A stretch of 64,000 nucleotides of DNA from Fictibacillus phosphorivorans (GCF_007673525.1 NZ_VDZU01000001.1:2926055-2990054), one strand, 5' to 3'; shown: positions 1-8,794, counted from the stretch's first letter. The notes: a model not told the origin generated them from the sequence alone. Made by a program: numbers and translations.

Positions 1-2
1 CA

Positions 3-365
3 CCAATTTACATGCTAATCATTCAGGCTTCTGTACCATCAAATAAACGAGGGGTAGCTGTAGCTTCCAATACGTTTACGAACACATTCAGCCAAACACT
101 CGGATCTGCTGTGTTCGGTACAATATTTAACTTAATCACGATTTCTAAGGCTGAAAAAGCTGGACAAGATCTTGATCTGAATGCTTCTTTTGAACATGGG
201 AGTGAACTACCTACTAGCCAATTAGGTCAACTTCAAGAAATTATAGCTTCAGGGATACATGCTATTTATGGAGTGACTCTCCTATTAACCTTGATCGGTA
301 TTGGTATCTCATTTCTCCTTTTAAAATATAAAAATAAAGAATTTATATCTTCAAATGTTCGCTAG
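3..365 (+). CDS. MFS transporter, DHA2/EmrB-QacA type, C-terminal fragment
   Basis: The gene is cut by the window start; the frame is open to the first base. The visible 121 residues carry a segment rich in small residues typical of the last helices of drug:H+ antiporters (VPSNKRGVAVASNTFTNTF, then a helix around LGSAVFGTIFNLI), an extracytoplasmic loop with LDLNASFEHGSEL, and a final helix (GIHAIYGVTLLLTLIGIGIS) ending in a basic tail. Proteins of this family export drugs or metabolites across the cytoplasmic membrane. A MarR gene follows on the same strand, a common pairing for regulated efflux, although a terminator lies between them. The subfamily call rests on a fragment only. Confidence 0.75.
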   Translation, partial: PIYMLIIQASVPSNKRGVAVASNTFTNTFSQTLGSAVFGTIFNLITISKAEKAGQDLDLNASFEHGSELPTSQLGQLQEIIASGIHAIYGVTLLLTLIGIGISFLLLKYKNKEFISSNVR

Positions 366-486
366 TTATAGGCTTCCTAAAGGTAAAATCCATTTATTTC
401 AAATTGAACAACGCATACAGCTATGTTACAGTAGGCACATAAGTTAACAATGTGAAGAATTAAAGATAGATCAAACATTTATTATG

Positions 487-518
487 AGACGGCACTTAAA
501 TAAGAAGTGTCGTCTTTT
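487..518 (+). terminator. Rho-independent terminator after the MFS gene
   Basis: Arms at 487-497 and 505-515 pair over 11 bp with one G-U pair and are followed by a short T-run. It separates the MFS gene from the MarR gene. Confidence 0.7.
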
Positions 519-547
519 CATTTACTTTAATACTTAGGAGAATGATA

Positions 548-961
548 ATGACTACTAATGACAACTATGAGATAGATGAACTGGTCAAATATGTGAAAAA
601 CTTTAAAGACTCATTTCTTCATGACGAAAAACTAAATTATCTTCAAATCGAAACGATGATCTATCTGCTTGAAAACAATACGCAAACCATTACACAACTA
701 GCTGAAAAAATAGATACTACCCCAGCTTCAACATCTATCATTATTGATCGGCTAGCTAAAAAAGAAATGGTGAATCGGCAATATACAGAATCAGATCGAA
801 GAAAAGTATATGTATCATTAACCGAGACCGGATCCCAAGAAATTAACAGGTTGTTGATTAAGAAAAACGAAATCATTTCCACATCCCTGTCACCTTTAAC
901 ATCAACAGAAAAACTAATCTTTGCAAAATTAAACGAGCTCTTTCAAAAAATAAACGACTAA
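548..961 (+). CDS. MarR family transcriptional regulator
   Basis: A 137-residue winged-helix regulator. The DNA-binding helices lie at about residues 47-72 (ITQLAEKIDTTPASTSIIID), followed by the MarR wing with the conserved ESDRRKVYVSLTETG stretch at 81-95. An ATG six bases upstream (542) sits one base after the GGAG Shine-Dalgarno and is too close; the ATG at 548 has normal 7-base spacing, so I chose it. MarR proteins usually repress efflux or detoxification genes and release DNA on binding a small ligand. The adjacent MFS exporter is the obvious candidate target, but the gene order (regulator downstream) and the terminator between them leave this open. Confidence 0.85.
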   Translation: MTTNDNYEIDELVKYVKNFKDSFLHDEKLNYLQIETMIYLLENNTQTITQLAEKIDTTPASTSIIIDRLAKKEMVNRQYTESDRRKVYVSLTETGSQEINRLLIKKNEIISTSLSPLTSTEKLIFAKLNELFQKIND

Positions 962-966
962 AATTT

Positions 967-1713
967 CTAGACCAACATCATCAGTACCGAAAAACCTGTT
1001 AACCCTGTGATAAACGATACAAAACTGCTTTCCTGATCCTCTGGCAGTTCTTCTTTTAGAACGTTTAAAATAATGCCTCCTGCTAGAAGAGCAACTAGTA
1101 TAGATACGATTAGTTCATGAACTACCGTGATAGCCCCGATACCCCAACCAATTAAAATCGCGACTGTAAGCAGTACTCGTCCATACTTGTCATATTTTTG
1201 TTTGTGATCCTTCCTAAGGCCATGATCATTAGCGACAAAGTGAATGCTCAATGCCAAAAAGAAGAAGAACATTCCCCATTTCGTCTCGTACTCTTCTCTT
1301 ATGAGCAAGTATCCAATTACCGCATTATACAGAAAGAATGATGCTATATGTACCCAGAAGACACCTGAAGAAACTGCAACTTCTTCAGAGTTTGACTGTG
1401 CGCCTTGTTTCTTTTTAGAATTCTTGACTAATCGCTCTAGTCCATAAAAAAGTGCAAGACCAAGCAACGCTATTAAATAGATATGATCCTCCAAATAGTG
1501 ACCGATTCCATGATTAAGCGTTTTCCCAACCTTTTGTTGATAGTGATTCAAATCAGGGAGTAAATGTAGAAACACATAAGAAACAGCTACTCCTCCTGCA
1601 AAAGATAAAAACTTATTTCGCGGAGAATCTTTTATAAAACTCAAGTATTTTGAGCTTAAATGAACGAGAGCAAATCCCATTACAAAAATGAAACTAAGCA
1701 CAGTTTTTGTCAT
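967..1713 (-). CDS. Polytopic membrane protein, ZIP-like signature
   Basis: A 248-residue integral membrane protein with about seven predicted hydrophobic helices and a hydrophilic loop near residue 105 (NSKKKQGAQSNSEE). The stretch SYVFLHLLPDL in the second helix resembles the HLLPE-type motif of ZIP metal transporters, and HFVANDHGLRKDH near the middle supplies further His/Asp residues. The longer reading frame starts 87 bases upstream, but the ATG at 1713 follows a clear GGAG at proper distance. Convergent with the MarR gene, only 5 bp apart. I do not recognise the family with certainty; metal transport is a weak inference from one motif. Confidence 0.6.
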   Translation of the reverse strand: MTKTVLSFIFVMGFALVHLSSKYLSFIKDSPRNKFLSFAGGVAVSYVFLHLLPDLNHYQQKVGKTLNHGIGHYLEDHIYLIALLGLALFYGLERLVKNSKKKQGAQSNSEEVAVSSGVFWVHIASFFLYNAVIGYLLIREEYETKWGMFFFFLALSIHFVANDHGLRKDHKQKYDKYGRVLLTVAILIGWGIGAITVVHELIVSILVALLAGGIILNVLKEELPEDQESSFVSFITGLTGFSVLMMLV

Positions 1714-1894
1714 TTTCAAACTCCTCTCTCTATTGATTAAGTACACCCAATTAGTATGTATCCATCTCCTTGTACAATAAACAACAACTTCTACTTTCAA
1801 GAAAAATAGTTATTTCTCTCAGTGTACGTGTCTATACTTGTCCACCACTTCCTTCATATACTATTAAATCGGATGAGTGAAGGATGTGATTTGT

Positions 1895-2680
1895 ATGAAA
1901 AATATAAAAGAGTTATTTGAGTTCGATGGAAAAATGGCTCTGTTCCTGGCAGTGATGTCTTACAAAGCCTATATCGTTCACGAACTTTGTACGATTGAAT
2001 TACCAAAGCATTACGAGATGAAACAAGAGATCATCACAGATTCAGGTGAAACATTCGGATTTATTGCTGAGTCAGAGGATTCTTTAGTGGTCGCTTTTCG
2101 GGGAACTAAGACTATGGATAATGTAAGTTCATATCTAGATATTTCTCAGATTCCTTATACCTATGTATCGAATAGCGGTTTAACACACCGTGGAATCACT
2201 AAAATTTACAGCACATTTCGAAATGCCCTTCTGGCAGATATCAACCATCTCTATTCAGACGATAAAAAACTACTTGTTACAGGTCATAGCCTTGGCGGCA
2301 GTCTAGCTGCTTTGTTTACGTTAGATGCAGCTGTGAACACAAATTTCAAAAATCCTATTCTCTATAGTTTTGCGAGTCTACCAATCGCTGATGAAGGTTT
2401 TACTAAAAAGTTTTATGAAGAAGTAAAAAACAGCATTCGTGTTGTAAATGTACACGATGCCATCTCAAATTGTATGACTCCACTTTTTTTTAAGAACAAG
2501 CCTCTTCTAAATCTCCCAGTTGGACAGGAATATCAACTGAATTTTAAAAATAGGCGATATATCCAAAATCATAGGATTCTATGTTATATCCATTTTTTAA
2601 GTAAGCAATATCCAAATGAATACAAAGAACTTCGCAATAAGTATCCAGGTTTTTTTCCTGTTTCAACTCTATGTGAATGA
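1895..2680 (+). CDS. Class 3 lipase-like alpha/beta hydrolase
   Basis: A 261-residue protein with the lipase_3 core. VVAFRGT (65-71) is the oxyanion-side strand and loop, GHSLGG (130-135) holds the nucleophile Ser132, Asp188 in VVNVHDAI and a His in the NHRILCYIH region would complete the triad. A GTG at 1877 opens the same frame, but AAGGATGTGA at 1880-1889, nine of ten bases of the ideal Shine-Dalgarno, sits 5 bases before the ATG at 1895. There is no signal peptide, so it is probably cytoplasmic. Substrate unknown: the family includes triacylglycerol lipases and many uncharacterised esterases. A terminator follows. Confidence 0.85.
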   Translation: MKNIKELFEFDGKMALFLAVMSYKAYIVHELCTIELPKHYEMKQEIITDSGETFGFIAESEDSLVVAFRGTKTMDNVSSYLDISQIPYTYVSNSGLTHRGITKIYSTFRNALLADINHLYSDDKKLLVTGHSLGGSLAALFTLDAAVNTNFKNPILYSFASLPIADEGFTKKFYEEVKNSIRVVNVHDAISNCMTPLFFKNKPLLNLPVGQEYQLNFKNRRYIQNHRILCYIHFLSKQYPNEYKELRNKYPGFFPVSTLCE

Positions 2681-2690
2681 TTGATGCTAT

Positions 2691-2723
2691 CCGTTTAACA
2701 CTGTGTTAAATGGTTTTATTTTT
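2691..2723 (+). terminator. Terminator after the lipase gene
   Basis: CCGTTTAAC and GTTAAATGG arms around a 5-base loop, then a T-rich tail (TTTTATTTTT). Confidence 0.75.
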
Positions 2724-2870
2724 ATGTATGTAAGGATGGTTTCTTATCCAATCCATTTGTATACCCCATACTACTACAATAAAACGTATTAATACCGAGT
2801 TAGTAGTTTTGTAACATGAATTGTCATAACCCCCTACTTTTGAGGTGGATGCACAACTGCTAAAAATAGA

Positions 2871-2898
2871 GAATGCGCTTCATGTCTAAATCATCCTT
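2871..2898 (+). promoter_or_regulatory. Possible sigma-G promoter for the SleB-like gene
   Basis: GAATG at 2871-2875 and CATCCTT at 2892-2898 resemble the sigma-G -35 (GHATR) and -10 (CATNHTA) elements with a 16-base spacer, one base or two shorter than usual. Forespore expression would suit a cortex hydrolase. Weak match. Confidence 0.25.
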
Positions 2899-2941
2899 TA
2901 TTGATAATATATAGAAATCACGAAGGAAAGGGAGTTTTACA

Positions 2942-3562
2942 ATGATAAACCTACTAAGCAAGTTTGTACTCTTTTTTGTGGCACTGACGTTTCTATTCGT
3001 TCCGACTAAAGTTCAAGCGCATGGACTATTAACTGAAGGAAGTCAGGGCAATGAGGTCGCCATCCTACAAGAAAAACTAAAAACACTTGGATTATTCTAT
3101 GGACCTGTTACTGGATATTATGGCCCTATTACAGAAAGAGCTGTTGCTAGCTTTCAGTATGAGACAAATCTTTCATCAGATGGTGTTGCTGGTCCCGCTA
3201 CCTTTTTAATGTTACACGATGTAGAACAGATGGCTCGTGTTGTTCATGGTGAGGCACGCGGTGAATCCTACATAGGCAAAGTTTCTGTGGCAGCTGTTAT
3301 ATTAAACCGTCTAGAAGACCCTGCATTCCCCAAAAATGTGAGTGATGTCATTCATCAGACGAACGCATTTACTGCCGTTCATGATGGGCAATATCATTTA
3401 AAGCCTTCCAACAATGCCTATCGTGCAGTGCTTGACGCGATGAAAGGTTGGGACCCCACTTACGGATCTGTTTATTATTACAACCCTGAACTTGCAACAG
3501 ACACGTGGATTTTCTCACGATCTTCCGTTACGAAAATCGGTAACCACCTTTTCGCGAAATAA
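2942..3562 (+). CDS. Spore cortex-lytic / cell wall hydrolase, SleB-CwlJ type
   Basis: A 206-residue exported protein: signal peptide (1-26, cleavage after VQA), peptidoglycan-binding_1 domain (about 30-92, with GSQGNEVAILQEKL and DGVAGPAT), and a Hydrolase_2 domain (about 95-206) with the diagnostic VHGEARGE at 101-108, Glu104 being the likely catalytic residue, and AAVILNR. Domain order and signal match SleB, the germination lytic transglycosylase made in the forespore and stored at the cortex, though SleB proper is longer (about 300 residues) and has a partner YpeB, absent here. It may therefore be a SleB paralogue. Strong AAGGAAAGGGAG ribosome binding site. Confidence 0.88.
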   Translation: MINLLSKFVLFFVALTFLFVPTKVQAHGLLTEGSQGNEVAILQEKLKTLGLFYGPVTGYYGPITERAVASFQYETNLSSDGVAGPATFLMLHDVEQMARVVHGEARGESYIGKVSVAAVILNRLEDPAFPKNVSDVIHQTNAFTAVHDGQYHLKPSNNAYRAVLDAMKGWDPTYGSVYYYNPELATDTWIFSRSSVTKIGNHLFAK

Positions 3563-3685
3563 ATTTGTTTGAAATATGGTTGATGTGGTGCAGATAAAAT
3601 TTTGTCGTCAATCGTTTAAATTATTCTAGTTATCCGTTTGAACGGACAATTTTATATTTTATTCGTCTCAGCTTTAAACGAATAC

Positions 3686-3718
3686 AAAAAGGTGCGCCTC
3701 CAAAGGCACACCTTTTTT
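3686..3718. terminator. Bidirectional terminator
   Basis: AAAAAGGTGCGCCT and its near-perfect complement around a 4-base loop, with T-runs on both sides, between two convergent genes. Confidence 0.85.
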
Positions 3719-3728
3719 CTATCATTAA

Positions 3729-4646
3729 TTATTGAAATGTTTTACTTACATGAATGAATTCTCGATAGCCTGAGCGTGTCAGGTGATAGGTGTCATCTAA
3801 TAACCCATCTCTTATTAAGGAATTAAGTGTTTCTTCCGGAATAACGTCAATCACTTGATCCATACGTTGATTCAAGTCTTCAAGAGTTGCGTTTTTAAGT
3901 GTGACCGGGTTCATCATACGAACGATTCCTTCAATTCGAGAATCTCTTTTTTGGAAAAATTGAGGTGTTTTCTTGAACACATTTTGAATGCGATCTTTAA
4001 ACTGATTCAATTCTTGTTTTGTGTTAAAGCTTTCTGTTTCTTTTTCTCTGATTTTCTCGTTAAAGTATGTCATTTCTTCCTTGCTTAACTGTGCTCGCGA
4101 GAACAGTTCGTTATAGATCTGAGTTTTATCCATCTCGATCTTGGCTAGCTCTTCTTCTTTTATACGCTGCGTTTCCCAAATTTCTTCTTCATCTATTACT
4201 TCTTCTTTTACTTCTTGTTCTTTTTCATCTTCTTCTGTTGCGTCTACTTCTTCTACTTCAGAAACAGGTACTTTGTGCTGTTCTTCCTTTTCCTCAAAGA
4301 GCTCTAGTTGCTCTTGTTCAGGCTCTTCCACGACAACAGCAACTGCTGGGGTTGTCTCAAACGACTGAGCAGCTCTCTCTTTAAAGGTAAAAGACTCAAT
4401 CATCTTCTCTAATTTGCTGACCTTGTTAAAATAAATGAGTGAGATGGTTATAGCGAACAACGAACTAAATACCGAAATAAAGTCTGAAAAGCGGAATACG
4501 AATGGTGCTGTTGCTATCTTATAAAAGATCAATAGAGCGAAAGCACCGATAATAATAATCTTTAACCAGCTTTCACGATTCTTAAATTCTGCTGATTGTT
4601 CATTGTTTTTATTATTTTTATTGGATAGATTCTTTAGACGTTTCAT
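3729..4646 (-). CDS. Membrane-anchored acidic coiled-coil protein of unknown function
   Basis: A 305-residue protein with a basic Asn/Lys-rich start, two membrane helices (about 27-46 and 52-71), then a strongly acidic Glu-rich region (about 98-165), a charged coiled-coil stretch (165-225) and a C-terminal globular part with PQFFQKRDSRIEGIVRMMNP. Two helices place both ends in the cytoplasm, with the acidic tail cytoplasmic. A GAGGT ribosome binding site precedes the ATG. It stands alone, facing the SleB-like gene across a shared terminator. I do not recognise the family. Confidence 0.7.
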   Translation of the reverse strand: MKRLKNLSNKNNKNNEQSAEFKNRESWLKIIIIGAFALLIFYKIATAPFVFRFSDFISVFSSLFAITISLIYFNKVSKLEKMIESFTFKERAAQSFETTPAVAVVVEEPEQEQLELFEEKEEQHKVPVSEVEEVDATEEDEKEQEVKEEVIDEEEIWETQRIKEEELAKIEMDKTQIYNELFSRAQLSKEEMTYFNEKIREKETESFNTKQELNQFKDRIQNVFKKTPQFFQKRDSRIEGIVRMMNPVTLKNATLEDLNQRMDQVIDVIPEETLNSLIRDGLLDDTYHLTRSGYREFIHVSKTFQ

Positions 4647-4772
4647 ATTCTTACCTCTTTCATAGAGATTGTCGTGCAGCTTTTTATTTTATACGAAATA
4701 TGTAAAAGTGGAAAGGAAAAGGAACATTTCATCATGTAATTATCATGTGTGTAACATACATTTTAAAGTTTT

Positions 4773-4786
4773 AGGACATATGTCCT
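4773..4786. promoter_or_regulatory. Perfect 14-bp palindrome, candidate Crp/Fnr-type operator
   Basis: AGGACATATGTCCT is a perfect palindrome 62 bp before the start of the DMT - Crp/Fnr - DMT operon. TATTCT at 4805-4810 could serve as -10, which would put the palindrome centre near -40, a class II activator position. The downstream YeiL-like regulator is the natural candidate to bind it; this is inference. Confidence 0.45.
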
Positions 4787-4847
4787 TCCCAATGGATCCA
4801 CTTCTATTCTTTAATAGTTATAGAATTTTTAATTGGGAAGTGATGAC

Positions 4848-5273
4848 ATGAAAGGAATAGTGTTTGCTTTTTTAGCCGGCGCCTTTATTACTCTGCAAGG
4901 TGTAGCGAACGCACGGATCAGCCAGGATATTGGCTCATGGCAGGCAGCAACGATTACTCAATTGACTGGTTTTGTCGCAGCCGTTCTAATTGTTTTGATC
5001 GTAAAAGATCAAAAATGGAAAGAATTTAAGAAAGTACGACCCATCTATTTAACTGGCGGATCATTTGCTGCAGTCGTCATCTATGGAAATATTTACGGCA
5101 TTCACTCTATAGGCGTGACGTTGACGATCGCCGTAATCTTAATCTCGCAGCTAGCGATTACATTTGTGATCGATGGCAAAGGCTGGTTTGGTGTATTAAA
5201 AAAAGAAATGAAAGTTCCGCAATTTATTGGAATTGCCATGATGATTGCAGGAGTTGTCATTTTAAAATTTTAA
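4848..5273 (+). CDS. DMT family (DUF606/YdcZ) small membrane transporter, first copy
   Basis: A 141-residue protein with five predicted membrane helices, belonging to the DUF606 branch of the drug/metabolite transporter superfamily (ITLQGVANARISQDIGSWQAA is the family-like first loop, GVTLTIAVILISQL the later helix). Members work as half-size units and commonly occur in pairs. A TTG opens the frame at 4833, but GGAAGTGA with 4-base spacing favours the ATG at 4848. First gene of a three-gene operon: the Crp/Fnr gene starts 26 bp after it. Substrate unknown. Confidence 0.85.
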   Translation: MKGIVFAFLAGAFITLQGVANARISQDIGSWQAATITQLTGFVAAVLIVLIVKDQKWKEFKKVRPIYLTGGSFAAVVIYGNIYGIHSIGVTLTIAVILISQLAITFVIDGKGWFGVLKKEMKVPQFIGIAMMIAGVVILKF

Positions 5274-5299
5274 GAAGAATGAAGTGAGGTGATTGTAAA

Positions 5300-6004
5300 A
5301 TGCGAGAAATTCACGACCCTGAGCTGCTTCAGTACTATTTGAAGACTTTCGAAATCAAACCTATTTTAAACGAGGATCTTCTACCCTATCTAACTCTATA
5401 CAGCTATAATCATGGTGAATTGATCTGTACACAAGGTGATCCTTATAACCATTTATATTTGTTAGTAAAAGGAAAACTGAAGATTTTCAACACTTCACCT
5501 GAAGGTAAGACGCTCATTCTTTCATTTAAAACACCTCTTGATGTTGTTGGGGATATTGAATACGTCCAAGGAACTGACTTTATCAATACAGTTGAAGCCG
5601 TCTCTGAAGTTCACATGATTGCGATTCATCACCGGTGGTTGAATAAATACGCAAGCGATCATACGCCGCTCTTAAAGTTTCTGCTGAACGTAATCACCAA
5701 GAAGTTTTTTGTTAAATCAAGCTCTTTAAGCTTTAATCTTCTGTATCCGGTTGAAGTGCGTTTTGCGAGCTACCTTTTGTCGGTTTGTTTTGACGAACGA
5801 GATGCGTTATATAGCGGCAAACTTAGCACGAGTCATCTTATAGATGCTGCAAACTTAATCGGAACAAGCTATCGTCATCTGAACCGTGTCATCCAACACC
5901 TTTCTAAAGAAGGGCTCGTTGAACGACATAAAGGTTTTATCGAAGTGAAGAATCGTGAAGGCTTAAGTGAACTAGCCAACCATCGAAATATTTACGAAAA
6001 ATAA
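5300..6004 (+). CDS. yeiL: Crp/Fnr family transcriptional regulator, YeiL-like
   Basis: A 234-residue regulator with an N-terminal cyclic-nucleotide-binding fold (about 30-125, HGELICTQGDPYNHLYLLVKGKLKIF) and a C-terminal winged helix (about 170-215, HLIDAANLIGTSYRHLNRVIQHLSK). There is no cysteine cluster for an Fe-S centre as in Fnr, and the Arg/Ser pair that binds cAMP in Crp is not evident, so the ligand is unknown. It is sandwiched between two DUF606 half-transporters with short spacers (26 and 14 bp) and probably controls them. AGGTGAT ribosome binding site. The symbol reflects family resemblance, not proven orthology. Confidence 0.8.
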   Translation: MREIHDPELLQYYLKTFEIKPILNEDLLPYLTLYSYNHGELICTQGDPYNHLYLLVKGKLKIFNTSPEGKTLILSFKTPLDVVGDIEYVQGTDFINTVEAVSEVHMIAIHHRWLNKYASDHTPLLKFLLNVITKKFFVKSSSLSFNLLYPVEVRFASYLLSVCFDERDALYSGKLSTSHLIDAANLIGTSYRHLNRVIQHLSKEGLVERHKGFIEVKNREGLSELANHRNIYEK

Positions 6005-6018
6005 AAGGAGCGTTCAAA

Positions 6019-6519
6019 ATGCTTATCGGTATACTCTTTGCAATTTTGGCAGGCGTACTTGTCGGTCTGCAAAATATTTTTAACACACGAGTCAATGACC
6101 ATGCCGGAACATGGTCGACTACAGCCCTTGTGCTAGGTTTGGGCTTTCTAGCCTCAATGGCACTAGGTGTTGTTTTTGAAGGAAAAGAATTATTTGTTCT
6201 CAAAAATATGGAAACTTGGTTTTGGTTCAGCGGATTGATCGGGGTCGGTGTTGTTGTTTGTTTAGTTCAAGGTACAAAACTGCTCGGTCCAACATTCGCT
6301 ATCTCTATCGTTCTGACGTCACAGCTCGGCTCTGCTCTCATGTGGGATTCACTCGGGTTGTTCGGTCTAGAGAAAATTCCGTTTACCTCTCAGCAGCTTT
6401 TAGGAGTCCTCGTCATTATCGGTGGCGTTATCGTGTTTAAATTGGGAGGAAGAAGTCAAGAAAAACAAAAAGTTAAACCCATCCAGAGACATATGAAAGA
6501 ACAAGTTACGGGGAGATAA
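6019..6519 (+). CDS. DMT family (DUF606/YdcZ) small membrane transporter, second copy
   Basis: A 166-residue homologue of the gene at 4848 with the same helix pattern (LAGVLVGLQNIFNTRVNDHAGTW, then GPTFAISIVLTSQLGSALMWD) and a basic C-terminal tail absent from the first copy. AAAGGAG stands 8 bases before the ATG. Two different half-transporters flanking their regulator suggest an asymmetric heterodimeric exporter or importer. The terminator overlaps the stop codon. Confidence 0.85.
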   Translation: MLIGILFAILAGVLVGLQNIFNTRVNDHAGTWSTTALVLGLGFLASMALGVVFEGKELFVLKNMETWFWFSGLIGVGVVVCLVQGTKLLGPTFAISIVLTSQLGSALMWDSLGLFGLEKIPFTSQQLLGVLVIIGGVIVFKLGGRSQEKQKVKPIQRHMKEQVTGR

Positions 6520-6537
6520 TAGATCTCTCCTTTTTTT
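6510..6537 (+). terminator. Terminator of the DMT operon
   Basis: GGGGAGAT / ATCTCTCC stem (one G-U pair), 5-base loop, then seven T. Confidence 0.8.
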
Positions 6538-6709
6538 ATAATCATTTACTACATCCTACTTATTACCTTGTTTGCCTCTAAATTTCCACAACTATATTCT
6601 CATCCTTATTCTTTAAGATAGGTAGTACCCTCTATTAAATTTGAATCCAGCATACTGTAAACTTAAATGTATAAAACTTTTTAAAAATTCGAACTATGGA
6701 GGTATTACT

Positions 6710-7777
6710 TTGAAAGTAAAAAGAAAAGTTCTTTCAGTTACGTTGACTGGCTTAATGGCTTTTAGTGCTCTAAATGCTGTCGCTTCACCTGCACAAGCTG
6801 TTGGAAACGGCCCAGGTACAGGAAATGGTTCTATACAAACGTCTATTCTACATACTTACGAAGAACTTGTTGATACGCTAAAAACACTTGATGCTAAACA
6901 AGATGCAATGAAACTTGAAGTGATCGGTCAAACTGTAAAAGGTCGAGATATCTTCATGGCAAAGTACATATCTAATCCAAATAATCCCACCATTCTTTTT
7001 TTAACTCAACAGCATGGTAACGAGCAACTTACAACAGAAGGTGCGTTAGAGTTCATGAAACATCTCGGTACTAATAAAACAAAAGGTTTGTTGAATAATG
7101 TAAATGTTTTAGTCATACCGATGCTTAATGCTGATGGTGCAATGGGCGATGTAAACTTTTCGCTTGAAGATTACTTAGCTGATGGTGACCGCCACCTTAC
7201 CCGTTATAATGCAAATGAAGTTGACTTGAACCGTGAACATGATAAGCCAACAAATGAAATGGAGCCTGAAGCTCGTGTACTGCATGAAAATGTGTTTGCT
7301 AAATATAACATTGATTACATGATAGATTTACATCACCAAGGAACGCTAAGCGAAACGGATGGCCAACTTGTTTCGGGATCTATGCTTTATCCTACTAATG
7401 CAAAGGTGAAGCCAGAAGTCGTTGAAAAATCTAAACGATTAGGGGCTGTTGTATTTAACGCCATTCATCATACTGGATGGGGACATATCGGAAAGTACGA
7501 TGGTGGTTCTGGGGAAAACATCGGACGTAACGGTGCTGCTGTTCGTTATGATATTTCTACTCTACTTTTTGAAATGCGTGGAATGTCTGACCATTATAGA
7601 GAAGATTATGCTCTTGGACAAAAGAGCAATGGTTATTTGATCAAACAGACAGTCGTAACATTAGATGCTGCTGTTCGTGCCATTTCAGATGGTTCAATCA
7701 ACACAACGGATGCAAGTTTCTGGGATACACTTCCTCAACAAACAAATCGTTCTGGTGAGGTTGATGAAGACGAGTAA
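6710..7777 (+). CDS. Secreted M14 family zinc carboxypeptidase
   Basis: A 355-residue exported metallopeptidase. The frame can be read from 6641, but GGAGGT at 6698-6703 precedes a TTG at 6710, which yields a clean signal peptide (MKVKRKVLSVTLTGLMAFSA, cleavage after PAQA at residue 30). M14 landmarks: zinc ligands His102 and Glu105 (QHGNE), the DLNRE substrate-binding motif with Arg175, His208 in MIDLHHQG as third ligand, and Glu288 in LLFEMRG as general base. It removes C-terminal residues from peptides, or acts on cell-wall peptides, outside the cell. The window holds a second, larger secreted M14 enzyme at 49041. Confidence 0.88.
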   Translation: MKVKRKVLSVTLTGLMAFSALNAVASPAQAVGNGPGTGNGSIQTSILHTYEELVDTLKTLDAKQDAMKLEVIGQTVKGRDIFMAKYISNPNNPTILFLTQQHGNEQLTTEGALEFMKHLGTNKTKGLLNNVNVLVIPMLNADGAMGDVNFSLEDYLADGDRHLTRYNANEVDLNREHDKPTNEMEPEARVLHENVFAKYNIDYMIDLHHQGTLSETDGQLVSGSMLYPTNAKVKPEVVEKSKRLGAVVFNAIHHTGWGHIGKYDGGSGENIGRNGAAVRYDISTLLFEMRGMSDHYREDYALGQKSNGYLIKQTVVTLDAAVRAISDGSINTTDASFWDTLPQQTNRSGEVDEDE

Positions 7778-7792
7778 ACAGAAGGAAATAGA

Positions 7793-7837
7793 ACACAACA
7801 AAAAACACCTCAAAAGATTGAGGTGTTTTTGTTGTGT
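7793..7837. terminator. Strong bidirectional terminator
   Basis: A 20-bp stem with a single bulged A (ACACAACA...CACCTCAA against its complement) and a 4-base loop lies between the convergent M14 and NlpC/P60 genes. Confidence 0.9.
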
Positions 7838-7841
7838 CGTT

Positions 7842-8495
7842 TTATTCGTAGCTTTTTGCTCCAATATAGTTTTCTGACCAGTAAGAGCCGTTAAGCTCCG
7901 CTGTTGTTACCCCTTTTGAAGATGAAGCATGTACAAATTGGTCGTTTCCGATATACACTCCAGCATGGCTCGGACCGTCTCCCTCTAGATCAAAGAATAC
8001 GATGTCGCCTACTTCTGGTGAATCAACCTTTGTTCCTTCTGCGTATATATCATCCACTGTACGAGGTAACTCAACATTTTCTGCTTCGTCAAAGATATAT
8101 TTTAAGTATCCGCTGCAATCAAAACCATCAGGTGACTCTCCACCCCATTGATAAGGTGTTCCTTCGTATTTTTTAGCCACTTCGACGATTGAAGAATTAC
8201 TTTCTGTAGCATCAATTCCTAGCGATTTAAATGTTTCATCACCAGCGATACCATCCACTGTGATTCCTTTTTCAGCTTGGAATTTCTTTACGGCATCTGT
8301 TGTATAATTACCATAATAATCGGTTGTTTTGCTATATGAAAAATATCCTTTTTTGTCTAATGTTTGTTGGAGGTCTTGTACATCTGAATGCTGCGTCCCA
8401 GGTTTCAGCGTTTGATCACCTAGAGCTGCTTCACCCACAATCGGATTAAACGCCACGACACCTGCTATTGCTAATCCTGCTGCTGCTTTTTTCAA
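7842..8495 (-). CDS. Peptidoglycan-binding NlpC/P60 endopeptidase
   Basis: A 217-residue exported protein: signal peptide (1-24), peptidoglycan-binding_1 domain (about 34-93, SDVQDLQQTLDKKG and DGIAGDETF), then an NlpC/P60 domain (about 102-217). The catalytic set is visible: Cys127 in FDCSGY, His177 in SHAGVYIG and His189 in FVHASS. Such enzymes cut the D-gamma-glutamyl-meso-diaminopimelate bond in cell-wall peptides during growth or sporulation. It starts with TTG behind AAAAGGGG. Monocistronic, sharing a terminator with the M14 gene. Confidence 0.9.
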   Translation of the reverse strand: MKKAAAGLAIAGVVAFNPIVGEAALGDQTLKPGTQHSDVQDLQQTLDKKGYFSYSKTTDYYGNYTTDAVKKFQAEKGITVDGIAGDETFKSLGIDATESNSSIVEVAKKYEGTPYQWGGESPDGFDCSGYLKYIFDEAENVELPRTVDDIYAEGTKVDSPEVGDIVFFDLEGDGPSHAGVYIGNDQFVHASSSKGVTTAELNGSYWSENYIGAKSYE

Positions 8496-8794
8496 AGTAA
8501 CATCCCCTTTTCTTATTTAATCTGACCTGTCCCATACTAACAGGCTGAGATGACAAAGACATTGTAAGGGGATTACAGCGGTTTAACAATTTTCGGCAGA
8601 GTGTATGAGAAATTACATATTGTAATATTTAAAAAAGTGACGAAATCCTTTCATTGTGTACAGGTAAGAATCAAATCTATGAACAAAAGAGAAAACCAAA
8701 TAAATTTTTGCACAATGTGGACAAATAGAAGGAAAGATTAGCTGTATTCTGTATAGAGTATATAAAGGGCAAAAAAGGGTAAGGAGGCATCTAT
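8496..8794. other. Intergenic region between divergent genes
   Basis: 299 bp without a convincing reading frame. It must hold the promoters for the NlpC/P60 gene (leftward) and the small membrane protein (rightward); I see AT-rich stretches but no promoter pair good enough to name. Confidence 0.5.

Noticed and set aside
4067..4384. Leu-rich and Ser-rich + strand frames
   Set aside because: They are the antisense of the Glu-rich region of the acidic membrane protein and have no start signals.
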